A stretch of 64,000 nt of DNA. It comes from Chionis minor. Lineage: Eukaryota; Chordata; Aves; Charadriiformes; Chionididae. A model generated the notes under the pieces. It saw only the letters and a program-made list of their open reading frames with translations. It was not told the origin of the DNA and ran no database searches. Numbering within the stretch: the stretch's first letter is position 1; every line of letters starts with the position of its first letter. This document shows positions 1 through 15,049 of the stretch, piece after piece. The stretch lies in assembly GCA_013398295.1 (NCBI GenBank), contig VZSF01001204.1:597040-661039 (forward strand), given 5' to 3'. A program made the position numbers and the translations under genes.

Positions 1-101
1 TGCTAAATTTCTCAGGCTACAGATTATTCCCTTGTTACCTTCCCCCTCTCCCCCCCATCAATTTTCTGTAATTGCTAATACGTGAGTTTTATTAATTGCT
101 A

Positions 102-219
102 TCTCCTTTTCCTTTTCCTTTTCCTTTTCCTTTTCCTTTTCCTTTTCCTTTTTTCTCCTCCTTCTCCTTCTCCTTCTCCTTCTCCTTCTCCATCTTCTTT
201 TTCTTCTCCTTTTCCCTTT
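102..219. repeat. Polypyrimidine microsatellite, CCTTTT then CCTTCT units
   Basis: From 102 to 191 every base of the plus strand is C or T, a 90-base uninterrupted polypyrimidine run. It starts as about eight copies of a CCTTTT hexamer (to about 155) and changes to about six copies of CTTCTC (156-191). After one A at 192 a less regular CT tract continues to 219. The open frame across it encodes only a Leu/Phe then Ser/Pro repeat and is not a gene. Mirror-repeat polypurine/polypyrimidine DNA of this length can form triplex (H-DNA) and is prone to length change; no function is implied. Confidence 0.95.
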
Positions 220-3200
220 ATTCATTTCATCTTTGTAGCCCCTTTCTCTAAGTCACATTGGTTTTAATTTCTTTCAAGCTGGGGTCGGCAGAAACAGCAC
301 CGTGACAGAGACTAGGAGTTCAGAAAAACTGCTGGATTAGGTTTTGATGATAATTAGCTGTACAAGTATGGAATCTGCTCAAATTGCACCCAAACAATAG
401 CATCTCATCCTTTTCTCCCTGTGATATTTCCTTATGTTTTAACCTTTTAACTACTGGTAGACATGTGCAACAGTATGCCCAGGAAATCATAATATTACTT
501 TGTGGAGTTTTCCAAAGACATGGCTCGCTAATTCAAAACGTATCATAGTCAATTTCTTCAGCACCCTGGAATAAATTCACTCACTTAGAATTCAATGGAT
601 TAATCTTTTATGAAAACTAATTAACATTTTGCCAGCTGACTGAACAAGTCAATTCCATTAGGCCACCTTCACCTTTAGTGACAAGGCAGAAGAAGAAATT
701 ATATGGCATTCTGCTGTATGACCATATAAGAAATTAATAAATTATGAAACTGCTAGCATTAAGACCATATGTATAATATGTATATCACTATCATCATGTT
801 TACTGCTCTGTGGCAATATAAACTTTACTTAAAAATCCCTCAAAAACGCTAGTGAAATATTTGTATTCTGTTTGTGGAAAGAAGCTACTTGCTTTAATTC
901 ACAGATGTTTTATGTAGGGAATTCACAACTAAAGTTTCTGGTTCAGTTTGTCTTTCTTAGATGGACTGTACGTCCAGGCAGGGACTGTGTTCCTGCACAT
1001 TGCCATAATGGGCTTGGTTGTTGTTGAACATTTGAGTGATAGTTATCAATTAATAACTGTTGTAGCATCCTTTGGCATCTCTCACAAGTGACAAAACTGG
1101 GAAGGCTCCATGTTGCAAGAAATAATAATGTGCTTTGAATTTAAACAGAGCTGTTGCCTATCAGTTACAAAATGGTGTATAATGATGGTGAGAATGATGT
1201 CAGTTTTTCAGGTGAGCTGAGAGAGGTTCAGGCTGTGGCATTCAAAACCATACTCTAGGTCTGAAGAGGTTCCAGGGATAGAAAGAACCTCTATTCAAAT
1301 ACAGTGTGGACGGAGTACTTAAATAAAGCTACTCCAAATGTCAGAAGTTTATCTGGTCAAAAAAATCATATCTTCTGTAAAGAAGTAATCTTTTTCTGGA
1401 GACAGCAATTCACAATGTTGACAAAAATGTCATTGACGTTTTAAGAATTTTTTGACAGATTCTTTTCATCTGGGTTTTCTACTCATCTTTAGCTTAATGT
1501 AGTTTTTCCTGGCAAAGTTTCCCCTCTGTATTTTTGCAAATTAAACCTGAAAATATCAAGGCTGTGCTGAAGCTGAGCACAATGAAAGACTGTGAGGGAA
1601 GCAGCTAATGCAAAGTAATTTGGGGAGCAAAGCTTTGCTAGCTAGGAAAAAGATAAAAGGGAAAAGCAAGAAATCTTATTTCAGCCAAACCCATTTCTCT
1701 GTCCTTGATTTGAATCCAGCAGAACGCTGCAGAACTGTAATAGATAATCAATATCTGCACTGCGTTCCCCCAGTACTTATAAATGGCTCACACTCTATTC
1801 CATGTCCTGAAACCTAAATCTGAAATTCAGACATAGTGATTGATTCAGAGACTTTGAGGACTCATTATTGGTGGGGGAAGAAAGGGGATTCAGTGGTGAT
1901 ATATATGCATTGTTGTAGAATCAGTATGCCTTTTCCTCAGGGGTTAGCATTTATGAAAGTAAAATAAAATAAGGCAATGTAGTCAGAAATGAAACCAGAA
2001 ACTCTCCAGGTGTTCAGACTAGTCCAGACACTTTCCAAATAATTCTAAATGACTTCCTGTAAACACTTGACTGCCCTTTGTCTTGCTTTCCCATTGGAAA
2101 CACAAACTTTGCAATATGTATGATGCAGGGACTGCTGTGTAGCACGGATGCAGCTTTAAGAAGGGCGAGTGGCTTCAACCCTGTGGCAGGGTTGAAGGTC
2201 ATGTTTCCTGTCTACTTTCAACTTCTACTGTACAAAGCTTATTCAACTGGAGACTAGATTTCATGAGGAAAAACTGCCACTTTTTCCTTCTTGAAATTCC
2301 TGTTGCCACCACTGTATTTCTCTGGGACTGGATGCAAGTCACATCTTCATCTTGCATGGTCAATAGCTGAGGACTGGCCTAGGGCATTCTCACTGATATA
2401 AGGAGAAAAGAACCAGGTTTTCTTTTTATAGTAGTATTTATTTGCATTCATTCATTTTCTTTAAGGCTGATATGAGTTTTCATTCCCTTGGCAACTGCCA
2501 GTGGGCTGAGAGGTAGGAACAAAGAAGTAAAGTAACTAATTATTTCTACAGCCTATCGAGCTATCCTTATAGAAAAGACTATAGTAGGTCAGAAAACTAC
2601 ATTCCTGTTATTCATAAATTTTGCATTACCTGAAACCTTTTCATCTTCATAAAGAGAGACTAAAATTTAAAGATGTTTGTTAAAATCAAATTCCAAAGTA
2701 TTTTGTTTCAGAAATGCTGCAAATTGATATTCCTAAGCCAAAATCCGCTTCTCCAAATTCTTGAAACCTACTGACTCAAAGTGGGGCTACTTTCTTTATG
2801 GGGCACCAATTTCTTAGTGCTCCAACATAAAGTTACAGGAACAGATGACTGCTCTACTTTCAGGGTAACAGCTCCCCCAGTTGCAGTGGTCACATAGGCA
2901 GGGCCACATGAGGCAACGAGCCTTAGGCCAGTATCCAGGATGAGCAACGGAAACGCTGGGTTCCTCACACTTCGTTCTGGATGATGATTTGCAGGGTGAC
3001 CAGAAGCACATCCCGGGCTTGGGCTCTGAACACTGTGTCAGCAAGACTGGAAACCTTGTCCAATAAATTCTACTCACTGCTGATGAAAACAAGTTTCCTG
3101 AGCATAAAAGGTAGGCAGCAATTCTGGGAGGCAGATATCCTGGAATTTGAAAAGCCCTGGGGATCTGGGCTGTGCGACAGTCCTTTAGGGAGCATCTGAG

Positions 3201-6200
3201 AAGCTGGGTGGATGAGTAAAGAAGAGGCAGAGAACTGGTAAGTTTTGTTAGACATGTTCAAATAGGCACATTTCTGAAAAACATTTCACTTTCAATGGAA
3301 TGGCATTTCTCTGACAGAAGTTGATTTTTTTGAAACATTTCTGACTATTACCAGTCAAATCATCATGAAACCCCAGGAGACTCACAAGCCCAGCTTGTTA
3401 CTTTGTAAGAGAGGTTTATGCATCTTGCTTGAATCGGCATGACCCGTTTTACTTGAACTTGTTACACTGCAGGTCCTCTGGGTACTATTTCTGCCTCCCT
3501 GTGGCTGTTCTGCCACATGCTATTTTTTACAGGACTTTGTGCTAAAGCAATCGCTTACGTGTGTAGCTTTGGGGATTTATGAACCATCTTGCACCTCTGA
3601 CCACACAGCTGTGCAAAGAAGTTCGTGCTTTTAACAGTTCTCCCCAAACAGAGCGCAGCTCTTGCAATGGCTGGTGCACACAGAATAAAAAGAGAAGATA
3701 TTGCTGAAAGCTGAGTGAGCTCCAGCAGAGGCCCTATTGATTAAAACAATCAGGGAGAAAGTTGAATTTTGCTTTCCAAATGAAGATTGACACGTTCACA
3801 TTGCTGTTCACTTAAGACAAAAAAAAAATAAAATATCCCAAACATTAACTCGACCTTAGGTGAATTGCATGATTTATGCCAGGACTCAAAACTGATGTCT
3901 GGAAGAAGAAAGTGTTCTTGCTAGCCCCAAAACACACGTCACACTAGTGCCAAAAGGGTAAACATGTTCCTTTTTGAGCTTTCTGCTTTTGTTTTCACTA
4001 AAAGAAGATCCATAGAGTGACCTACAGTCTAAGTTCTCTTCTCTTTCTTAGCTATTTCTGAAGTTTCACTTCCATTTTGAAGCCATATATCAAAGTCTTT
4101 TTGCCCTTTTTTAGGAGATAAAAAGCAAAAGCAAGCAAGAAAAAGAGAAATGTTCATATCTTCACACAAGACCTCTGAAAATAGTGAATTCACATCCTGT
4201 ATGATCCACATCCACCACTCCAAAAACAAGTAGATTTTGTCTGTGTTTTACAGAGCTCCCAAATGTGTGAGTTCTCCAGCATCTCATAAATGATGCCATA
4301 TATCTTTCTTTACTTAGGGAACAGAAGCCATGCAATACCATAGTTTCTAGGTGCTCAACTTCCGTGCAGTATCTGGTTGGCCTCATATTTTGCTTTCTCC
4401 TGAATAAAGTTCAGTAAAGTTATTCTTATTAAAAATGGAATGTCTGCTCTGCAGCTGGCAGTTAAAAATATTTATGAGATACAAGGGACCCAGTTTCAAA
4501 TCTTAACTAGATTTAATGCTGCTTTGATCCAGGAAGAAGAAGGTCTGGAACTAATCTCATGCCCTCAGCAGGGTGTGTTAGCTACTAGGTGACCCATCTC
4601 AGGACTTTGGACAACTCGAATCAGACATGAAGCTTTATGTTTTGAACTAGAAACTTTGATACAAATTCCCTGTTTAAAAAGCAGCAAACAACAACCAATG
4701 TCTTATGAAAGGTTTCATTTTCATTTCAGCTATGAACAAGGACACACTCAGAAATCTGAAAGTTTTTTCATAAACAGGAATTCTCGGCCACAGCTCTGTT
4801 ACAGCATAGAGATGCCACTTGATCTAAAGTACCACTCACGATAGCTTTACGCAGTGAACAAACGCCACCAACCATGATGAAATAGCAAGACGTAGTTAGA
4901 AAGGAAGATGCTAAAAGGATTGAACTGAAAGAAATAAGCCACTCTGTTGCAATTACATTTCTCTTCTTGGATTAAAGATAGCAGATAAGGAAACAATAGT
5001 TCACCCTGACTGCTTTTGTAACCTACATGAGATGATTTCAGGGATTATATAGCTATCACTTGAAACCATCTTCAGGTATAGTGTGCACTACGCTATACAC
5101 CATATGCTAGGCTAAAAAAACATTCAATATCACTGAATAACACCAATTTCAGTGAAATCATTTAACATCAATGTTTCACTTGTGAAATACTTTAAAAAAG
5201 CACTGTTTACTCCTTTTAGTGCAATAAAACAATTTTGAAAACCCTGAAAAAAATGTGAACTCCAGGAAAATAAATTAGTATTTTAAGTGATTTTGATCAG
5301 ATAGTCCATTTGGATTTGCTTTCCTCTTAAAAAATAGGAAGCTGAGAAGAAGGAATATTTCTGAGATCTCTATTAATTACATAAACATTAATGAAGTTTG
5401 GGGAGATAAAATATGATTCCAAGACTGATATTCATCCAGTGCAAGAACAAAAGCATAATATAGGATACATGCAAGGAGTGCAATGGAACAGTAATTTTAA
5501 ATGAACAACATACTCAAGAAAATAGTGATTTCCTCAAGGATAATGCACAAACAGAGAAAGAGGAAAAATGAGTTGAAAATACATTACTGAAACCACTTAG
5601 CTACTTCAATCTTTGAATTATTAGAAAGTTCTCTTAATTTGTTTTTCAATTACCTTTTGCAATCCTGAAAAGTACACATAAAGATATTTTTATCACCTTC
5701 TTTCTAGTCAACAGTAGATTTTATTCTGCAAGTCTTTTTTGCATTGTTCTTTGTTTTGTAATTTTTTCTTTTTTTTAGATAACAAGGGAAACCCATGTTG
5801 AAAAGCTAGTTTTGTATTTTGGTTTGAAGATGTTTACATACGGTAGTCATTTATGCCTTCTTTGCACCCAAGCTCCATGTTCATCAAGTAGCTGTTAAAT
5901 TGATGATAGCCCCTGCATACCGATTAATTGCATACCTTACTCTGAATGTTCCTAGTTCTACTAGAACATCATGAGAACCAGAGCTAGAGTTATTAGGTCC
6001 TCTGGCAGCACTTCAGGCACTTTTCTTCCCATATCACAGTGGATGAGCAAGTCTATCAATAAGATGGATTATAAGGCAATTACTTGCCATGCCTTTAAAT
6101 AGTCTCTGGGAGTCAGGATCCAAAAAAGTGATCATTTCCAGGTGCCTTGGGCCAGACTTCAGGAAAGCTGTGAGGAGGATGAAAAGCTTTTAAACGCTTT

Positions 6201-9200
6201 GTAAAGAATGCTGACATGAATGAACCTAAATACATTTAAAGAATCACAGTGTCCTTTGTATAGTGCACATTGCTCTTTGGAAAAATGAAACGTGGATATT
6301 TACAGATGTAGAAGGAGTATTAGCTTCCTGAGGTCATACTCCTGTATACCATTCATCATATCTCATTCCAGGGCCACTTCTGTGCTGCCGAAAAAAAGTT
6401 AAAAGAAATCCCTCACATCTTAATTACTATGTGAAAATGTATTGGAAAATATTATAAATGCCAGTCAGGGCTCAGATATAATAAAAAAAGATCTATAGGT
6501 TAAAACATGGGCAGAAAATGGCACGCAAACTAAATTATCTGGAGAATAATGTTTCAAATCCATGCTATTCAAGTGAAGACAGGTAAGTGAAAAAGAAACA
6601 AGGCTGAAATAATCCTAGAGGAGACCACAGAAAACAATTTAAATTACTTTATAGTGAAACACAATGGCATTAAAAAATCAATGTATTTGGAGTAAAAGGG
6701 AGAAGGAAAGGGTAAGCTGAATTTGCAGATCAATCCTTGCCTGCTCTTTGCCCTACAGCACTTGTGAAACAGTTAAGTCCCACCTTGTTTTCAATTGTAA
6801 ACTTGGGAATATCAGAAAAAGACCAGCAGACTGGAAAAAGAATAAAAAAGAAGAAGAAGAGACATTTAATCACTTCAAGTCTGTCAATCCTCTTCTGCTT
6901 TATTCACTCTTAAATCTATGCTTTAGTTAAATCTTCCTATTTGCAGATACCCAGGCGGCCTGTCTTTAACTGCCTAACAAGACACAAAAAAGAGGGTCAT
7001 TGCTGGGAGGCTGTATCACCCTTGGCAGTAAGGGTATTCCTAAACAGTAATTTCTTCATTGTCCACTGGCTGTTTTACCATTAATGGTGTGTGTAAGCCC
7101 TTGGCCCCTGGGACTTTGCTCTGGAAGCTGCAAGATTTTAAGTCATTCACACCTAGAAAGGGATGCTTCTTGCCAGAAGAGGCAATGGCGGGCTTATCCC
7201 CTGCTCTCACAGCTCCCACCCTGCTGGTGGGCACCTTTCCCGTGGAGCGCAGCCTCCTGTTGGGGGAGGTTGTACCGGTACGGCAGTGCTGTGGACCTGT
7301 ACAAAATAATCCCCTTATTATTAGAGGCTCCTCTGATGTTTAATTAATGAGTATTTGTGAAACATTCTGAGGTCTTTGGGTGGGGATCTTCACAGGAAGT
7401 AATGAAGATTGTTGTGTGCTCTATTTGCCTCATGATGTACCAAATAATCTTCTGTTGTCTCCTGTGGTCTGTGACCAACCTTTTCTGAAATAGCCATGTT
7501 ACCCAAAGTGGGGTGGAGGCAGAATGGCATCATACCAATGGAAGTGCAAAACAAAGCATTTGTCACTGTGGTTTAAAAGGTCATGTTAAGTAGCCCTGGG
7601 AGACAGAGGCACAGCACCATGTCAAGATAATTACAGCCGATGGTGCCTGCTGGTGTTGCCTTTATTGTTTATAAGGACACTGTCTGTTTGTGTTCTTGTC
7701 TCTCAAATTTGTTCCAGAATACAAGTCCCTTTTAAAAATTAACATTAAAGAAGCCCAGAAAGGAAAAGTCACACTCCCATAGACACACACATGCACACAC
7801 AAAATAAAACCTGACACAACATGATACATGGAGTGTCAGCTCTTAGTTGTCAGTTTCCTGGCTTTTTGTCAGTTGTAATAAGATCTTCAGATAACTTAAA
7901 AATGTGAACTTCTAATCTTTCTTTATGTGTGTCTCTGTTTTTCATGCTTGTATAAATAGGATTTAGACTGAAAAGCAACACATTACTTATGGCAGAGATA
8001 AATAAACACAGACAGATCTTTTCGAGACTAAGGATGCGAAATTAGCTAACTTCCTAAAATATCAGGTATGTGTGACTGTGAAAAAGCAAGCAGCGGGTTG
8101 CATATGGACATCTTCCCCTTCCCTGTGTCATTAAGCTGATGGAATTATTCATGCTAAGGAAGGGCCACGCATGTAAAGCACGTTAATGTGTCACAAGTTA
8201 AATGATACCAGAAAATAGAAGTGTTTATGTCAGTTTAAATCTGTCCTTGGCCATGGATATAGAAGATGGGAGCTAAATAGCTCAGACTAACTTTTAATGA
8301 ACTCACAGTGTCATTTTTCCAATTATTCACAGTCTGTCTGTGTGGGCTTAGAGTGCTGGGCAGGCTTGCTGTCAGCTTTGTGACACAGAAGCTGACTTTT
8401 ATGGGAGAAGTGACAAGAGTGGCTAAGGAACAAGCATAACTTGCATGAGGTAAACTAGTGGCAGAAGGAAGAATGGAATTCAAGTCTCTTAACTTTCAGG
8501 ATTAGTGTCTGATCTCTACCTTGTGTTCACTTTACAGACACAAAATATGTGCAAGGGGTTGAAAAAGAAGGGATTGATTACTTAAGCAGTAGTTTCTGCC
8601 AATGGAGGACATAGAAGTTATAGCCCAGGGTCTAATAGCTCAGTCTGTAATAAGGTCATAGGGCCCACCAAGAGATTAAAGCATGTTCTTCTAAGAAAGT
8701 TGAGCTGAGCAGATGTGCATCTTGAGAAAGAAGGTAACAGTTGTTTCGCATTCTGTCACTTCTTCAGAGAGGGCAGTATGTTAACTCTTTCTGGTTAATT
8801 GATGGAGTGGCCAGCACTGAAGTTCTGTGGAGGGTAATTTTCAGAGGCCCATCTGTGTTGATTGAGAATTCCCTATTTATCTTGTCCGCATTGTCATTGC
8901 TGCAAATGGGCTCCACATGTTCCACAAGGGCATCTTGGCATTCTGGCAAAGGGTTTCAGTGGCCACAATGCACCACTTCTGCCAAAAAAAGTGACCTCTG
9001 ATTAGGAACAGATTTAGTTCTGGGATGAGAAAAGTGCTGGGGGATCCTGTAGGAGCAGAGCACATAGAGCTGTTTTTCATGTGAGTCCTGAAAACCTCAC
9101 ATATTCCACCTTGTGAAAGGCAGAATGTACAGTTCCTGTGGGATACTTGTCTGACCAGGGAGAGCAAATATTTCCTAAAGGATCTAAATATCGAAGGAAC

Positions 9201-11313
9201 CACAAAGATAGAAGTTCTATGCCTTAGAGTGGGCATGGTTAATTCTGCATTAAATCTGAATCATCAGAGCAAACCCTGTGAGTCTACAGTGCCTAGTTCG
9301 AATGCATCAGTAGAGCTTGCTTGTTTGTTTCTCTGATTCAGTACATGTGATTTTGTTTGCTTCCAGAGGCTGGCCTAGTGAATTATAAAAGCCTTCTGCT
9401 ATTAGTCTATGCAATAGAGTTGCTCCTTCAGGTCAAGCAGTGAGGTTTTGTGCCTTTCATGCTAGACTTTGAATCTCATTGATGACCTCAGCGTCCCTGT
9501 GTAGATATCATATACACTCTAATGTAAATGTGATTAACAGGAGTAACACTGACCTTTATTTCTTGTTCCAAACCATATAATCTTGGTCAGAGTTTTGTTT
9601 CAAAATTAGCTGGTGACTCACTGCTGGGATTGCTATTATACATCAAACTGTCGTAGAGAGCTTACATCTAAACCATGGGATGTGGGAATAGTTCCTAGCT
9701 CCTAGGTTCAGGGCCTCTGTCTTCACACCTTCCTTTTGGGAAAAAAAATACTATGTGTGGTCAGGAAGACAGCAAGGACACTCCTGCAAGTCTCCCAGTC
9801 TACGTGGTCAGAGGACATCCCAAAAGAAGGATTTTTTTGTGAAATGTAATCAGTGCGACATTATAAACTTTACCCTAAAGGATCTTGTAGGCTTGGCCTT
9901 CACATGGCAAACAGCATGGTAATTTTCAAACTGGTTGCAGTTTTCAGTCACCCTGAACTCAGTCAGATGGGTCTCAATCAAGAATTCATAATAAATGAAA
10001 ATAATCTGTTCATTTCATACCCTTTTATTAACTCACGAGATCAGCTGACAGTTTGAACTGAAATGCAAGTTGTGGTGTAACGGGAAAACCAGTCTGGGAT
10101 TTGCATGTTGTAATAACTTTGGGAAGGAGCTTAAACTTTCAAAGGATTAAAAAATTTGGTAACAGTTTAGTCAAGTACAAGAAATGGTACCTGGAAAGTG
10201 ATGCAGCCAGTCAATACCCTGAGGGAAAGGGAGATGGGAAGATGAAAACAAGCTTTCAATTCCTGTTATTTGCATTTGTCCAGAGTTAATAACTATTTGA
10301 CAGTAAATTGACTTGAATCAGTGCATTCAGCACTGCTGACTCTGGAGATTTTTAACTCTGAGGTTTGGGATCACTTGTACAAAGCTCCAAAACTTTTAGT
10401 CGAAGTATTAAAAAACCCCAAACCATCATTCCCCTTAATGCAGAGAAATGAGGAGAAGGAATATCTGTCTTTCATTGGGCAGTATTAACCAGAAAGGCTC
10501 TTCACATATGGCAAGACAGAGGTGAGGCTAATTGAACTCCAAAGATTTTGATGGATTTTATGATATTGTTATAAGTCAAAATTATTAACACTTACAAATC
10601 AGCCCATGTTCCCAATACAGTATACTGTTATGTGGTTTTGTCCTAGCCTTGTCTTTGGCCACTAGTACAAGTTTAAAACCTTCTTGTCCTTAAAGAAGAA
10701 ACTGTAATTTGAAAACTGAAATCCTAACCCTAATTATATCTCCAGATATTTCAGGTGAGGAAGAGAGTCAGTATTAGGGATTAGAAGTGTTCCATTGAGT
10801 TTACTCTGAAAAGTCAAACTGAGTTCAGGTAGGGGTGGGAATATTAGTAAAACATTGATTACATGCTTCAGCAACCAGCAGTGGTTGGAGTTTACACCTT
10901 TACCAGTTCTTAGCTGTTTCCTTTCAAAAGCAGTATAAAATTGAAACGATTGGTGCATGCCATCTTTAAATTTATGGGTTGAGTTACAAGCCTCATCAGA
11001 GCAATCGGCATAATCTTCTGACCTTCTGTTTCTTCTACTGGTTTCACATTTGCTGCTTAGGCTCTTCCTTCTTTCATCACTGTTGAAGTCTTCCCTGCAC
11101 ATCTTCCATTACATGGATCAATTACACTGCTGTCAATGGATGGTCAGTCATTTACACTTCATCTTTAAAGAGATTATTATTACATTTTCTGAGGATAAAA
11201 ATAATCACTAGGCTTCCATTTATATCTAAAATCTCCATCTCATTATTTACACTGTCTTGAAACAATACGCTGTTGTGGCAATTAAGTCACAGACTCCGAT
11301 GCTTGTTGCAAGC
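220..11313. other. Unique AT-rich non-coding DNA
   Basis: I see no recognisable gene, RNA gene or interspersed repeat here. Frames are short (mostly under 100 codons, the longest about 120), overlap each other on both strands and match no family I know. Short A-runs (near 3821) and a small CA-rich patch (about 7783-7801) are the only simple sequence. Around 7300-7350 a TTAATTAA-containing patch is homeobox-site-like but isolated. Very old, highly diverged repeats would not be visible by eye. Confidence 0.6.
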
Positions 11314-11340
11314 GAAGACAGTGAAGACAGTGAAGACAGC
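11314..11340. repeat. Three tandem copies of a 9-bp unit
   Basis: The 9-mer GAAGACAGT is repeated at 11314-11322 and 11323-11331, with a third copy at 11332-11340 ending in C instead of T. It is a minimal tandem array, likely to vary in copy number. No coding context was recognised. Confidence 0.9.
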
Positions 11341-11445
11341 GAGGACCTTTAATATTAGTTACACACGCCTTATATATCTTTGCTAAAAAGTCATGTTATC
11401 ACACGGAGCTGTTTGCTTAACCACAACATTCTCTTGGAGCAATTT

Positions 11446-11469
11446 GCAGTTCTTCCTGCAGTTCTTCCT
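11446..11469. repeat. 12-bp tandem duplication
   Basis: The 12-mer GCAGTTCTTCCT occurs twice back to back (11446-11457 and 11458-11469) and is followed by a partial third start (GC). It looks like a slippage duplication in unique DNA. Confidence 0.9.
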
Positions 11470-14400
11470 GCTCCCACGGCTTTCTGCTGACCAAAGCAAC
11501 AATGTTTTTTGGTTGTCTCTGACTCCGCTCCCACACGCTGTCAGTTATGCATTTAGTGCAAGGGAATTAGGCGTTGATGAAAGATACTCAAGTGACATCT
11601 TTGTCTCTTTCTTCAGGAAACATACTTTGTGAGCAACGTCAGGGCAGGCTTTTCTTATAACTTTCGCTGATATATTTCTGATTTGGATGCAGGACCTACA
11701 ACAGGAGTTGAAGCTTCTTACTCTTTATACTGGTGTTAAGAGGCCACATGTGAAAGAGGAACACCATTGTGCTTCACGCTCTCTAACGTGAACAGATAGT
11801 TGAAAGGCAGTGCTTATTCCAAAAGAGATAATGGCAAGTAAAGGGTGGGAAGCACAAAGTCAAAAAACAAGCAAAAACCCTACTCTGAATCCTTATAACC
11901 GGCTCTGGGTCCGTGTGCCCTTCTCTGTTTCCTTGGTCAGTGTTTTAACCAGTTGACATATAGCATTCCATCTCTGGAACCAAATGCTTTCAGACTGATA
12001 GAACTGCTCCCTCACCACATAGACTATTTGCCTCTTTTATTACCTTTGAGTACTGTTTCCTTGAAGGCTTTAAAAAATGCTGGTGATGCCATCAGTATGC
12101 AGAGACTGTCATTAGCTGCTTCAGCTTCACGTGAGGAAGAAATCCATGGAGCAAAGTAAAGCTGTGCCTGCTTCCTTGTTTGCTGTGCTCAGAATACTGA
12201 TAACCTGTATAAATATAACTTGTTAATTGCAGTGTTGATCTTGCTTTGATTTCTTGGTAACCAGTGAGTTGATAACCTGCATTCTGACAAGTTTTTTTGA
12301 GATTTTATATTCCGTGTAGAAACAGACAGCCGTTTGGAGGATCCATGGCTAAAATTCTGTAAACACAGTCCTCTGTCGCAATAAAACTGTCTTCCCATCT
12401 TCCTTCAAGTAAACTGAATATACCTTATGGTTATAGGTCAAGGGCAACCTTGCAAAAAATGAATGTCAGTTGTGGGATTGCAGCACCATTTGATCTTACA
12501 GCTCTACACATTCGGAACTATGACAGAAAATTATACAAATCTGGGGATACAGGAAAAAGGAGGCTTGCAATTTCTCTAATACAGCTGTCAAAAGAACAGG
12601 TAGCACAGAATGGCAAGCTATGCCAGGAGGTGTTGCCTCCCTGCTTTTGGATTACCAGTTCTCAAATAGTATTATTGCTATATAGCACATGAGATTGATA
12701 TGCAGTGAATTTCTCTCCATTGTCATAATGTTAAGATTAAAAAATCATTGATAATTGTAACAGAAAAATGAGGCAAACCAATTAACTTATTTATAATCCA
12801 GGTTTTATACTCTCATCTGACTTTCTCTGTCCTGATCTCCTTGATCAGTCTTTTGCTGTATCATGGAAATGACCCTGTGTGCTCTTTGAGGCAGGGATTA
12901 CCAGCCAAATCCAATGTTAGCATGATTCTACTGGTCCTAATGATGTTGTATGATCTGAGAACCTGATGGAAGGAGTTATTTATAACCACCTGGAATACTT
13001 TGCAGTACTTCAAGGTAGATGATTAATTTGTCACTGGAAATGTTGAACATTGGTGTAAAATCAGCAAGAGAATAGGTGTAGTAGTATATTGTAAATATTT
13101 ACGTGGAGGCGAAGGAGTTCCTGACAATGGGATTTTTTGTATTATGCTTAAAGTCTCAAACTTTCATTCACTGTCCAAAAAAATAAGTATCCTAAAAAGC
13201 ACCCAGAACCTCCCCGCTTTCCTTTTTCAGAACAGGCCATATTTTCAGCAATGTCCTGAATGACAGAAATTTAACTCAAATTTTAGTTATTTTCATTTTG
13301 TGAGGTGAAGTGGAGGCTTGGATGAAAGTTCAGTCTGCTTTTGATTAGATATTGCACTTTTGCTTGTATTATGTCTTATTATTCAGATTCTCTTTATTAA
13401 CTCTCAGAGATGAAGACTTCCAGAATCCATGTCTTGTTGCTTTCTCTACTTGTCTTACAGAAGTGGAAACAAAACCACAGGGTAAATAGGAGGTTTATCT
13501 AAAATCTGAGAGTGAAGATTGTGTGGAAAGAATACTTCCTTCCTTATTTATACCCTTGTCTTCTAGTACTTTGACTTTGTCACAATTTTTTGTTTAAGCA
13601 GTCTTGGGATACTGCCCAGTTTGTTGTTGAGTGGATTTTTGGGTTGGTTGTTTTGTTTTTAAATTTTAGAACTGCAAAGTACTTTTTGTGTCTTCAGGAG
13701 CTTTCTTTAGAACTCCAAATGTTTTGAGAACTTAGTGCATAGGCTGTCTTTTTGCTGTTTCACCCATGCTGACTAGTCATTCCTCTCCCAGAAACCTAAT
13801 GGATACCAGTGCAGTTTATGAGTGTTAAAGTTATCCCCTAGTTTCCTACACAGTATCACCATTAATTGCTTTCAAATGTTAGCAACTCTGATATTTAAAG
13901 AGGCATTGAGAAACTGCTTGATTTTCTGTGTTGAACTACAAAATAATCTTGGTTGTTTACAGTTGGGTGTACAAGAAATTACCTTTCTCGGTTGCCACCC
14001 TTTTGGAATCATCTTATCCCTCTAGATTCCTCCAACTAGTTTCTTAGTCCGAGATGTATTCTCCACTTTGTTGACATCTATTGGAGCGGAGGACTGCCAG
14101 GAAGAGAATGTAGTGGGATTCTTGGTTCTCCTCTTCCCTGTTATTAACTTGGGGAATACTCCTAGTCAAGACTGAATTAGGTGCCTCACTGTGCAATCCC
14201 TAAAGATTCTGACATGTTGCCACTGTAAACAAATAAATTTGTCGTACAGTTGCTGATTGAATGATTTGTATTTGAAGGTACAGCCCAGTGGAAGTATTTC
14301 TCACAGCAGTTGTTGGAGGCTATAGGTTAGTGTCTTAGCACTTGAAACTCCTCAGATTTGAGTGTATGAGAATGAGGTAAATCAGCAGGAAAGGCAAACA

Positions 14401-15049
14401 TGGGAAAGTGAGGTGCTGACTGTGAATTTCAACTTATGATGGAACTGTCTTGCTCAAACAAAGCATAGATGGAGAGGAATATTCATTAAGAGAGAAAAGA
14501 CAGCAGGACAGACTGTAGACCTGATTTACCTTATATATTTTGAAGTGAAGTACCAGCAAATCTACTGATGTCAGGAATTTGTTTTAGCATCAAATCAGTT
14601 TATGGGGCCAAGTGCGTACAGGATAAGAGTAAATATACTGATTGTCTCTCTCTTAAGTAAGTCTCAGCACATTCAGCTTTTTTCAAGAAATCCTCAGCAC
14701 TTTGGAGAAACAGATCTTATATAGAGAGTAACTGGAAACTTCCAAACAATGCCAGACTGTTTGTGGTGTCACTTAGTTAAAGGGACAGTGTGTGGTTACC
14801 TGACCTGGAGGTTAGAGAAAGTCCTATGTGTTGTGTTGTCACTATCCACAGGAATGAGATCTGGTGTGAGCTAGTTCTCCAAAGTACTTATTTCAGAAAG
14901 AAACCAAGTTTGAGAACCAACAGTCAGTCAGTAAGGATGCTTAGGAGAGTTTGGGCCCAAGTACAAATTCACTAGTCTGGCTAGTCTAGGTTTTAGACAA
15001 GAATTAAACCCTGTGCTTTGCGGCTCCTCGCCTGAATCTTTGGGAAGTG
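11470..15049. other. Unique non-coding DNA
   Basis: No gene or repeat recognised. T/G-rich low-complexity sequence lies near 13615-13665. Frames are under about 80 codons and not coding-like. Confidence 0.55.

Noticed and set aside
10734..11102. 122-codon minus-strand frame with an Arg/Ser-rich start
   Set aside because: No similarity recognised and no splice or promoter context. The composition shifts to hydrophobic filler typical of a chance frame.
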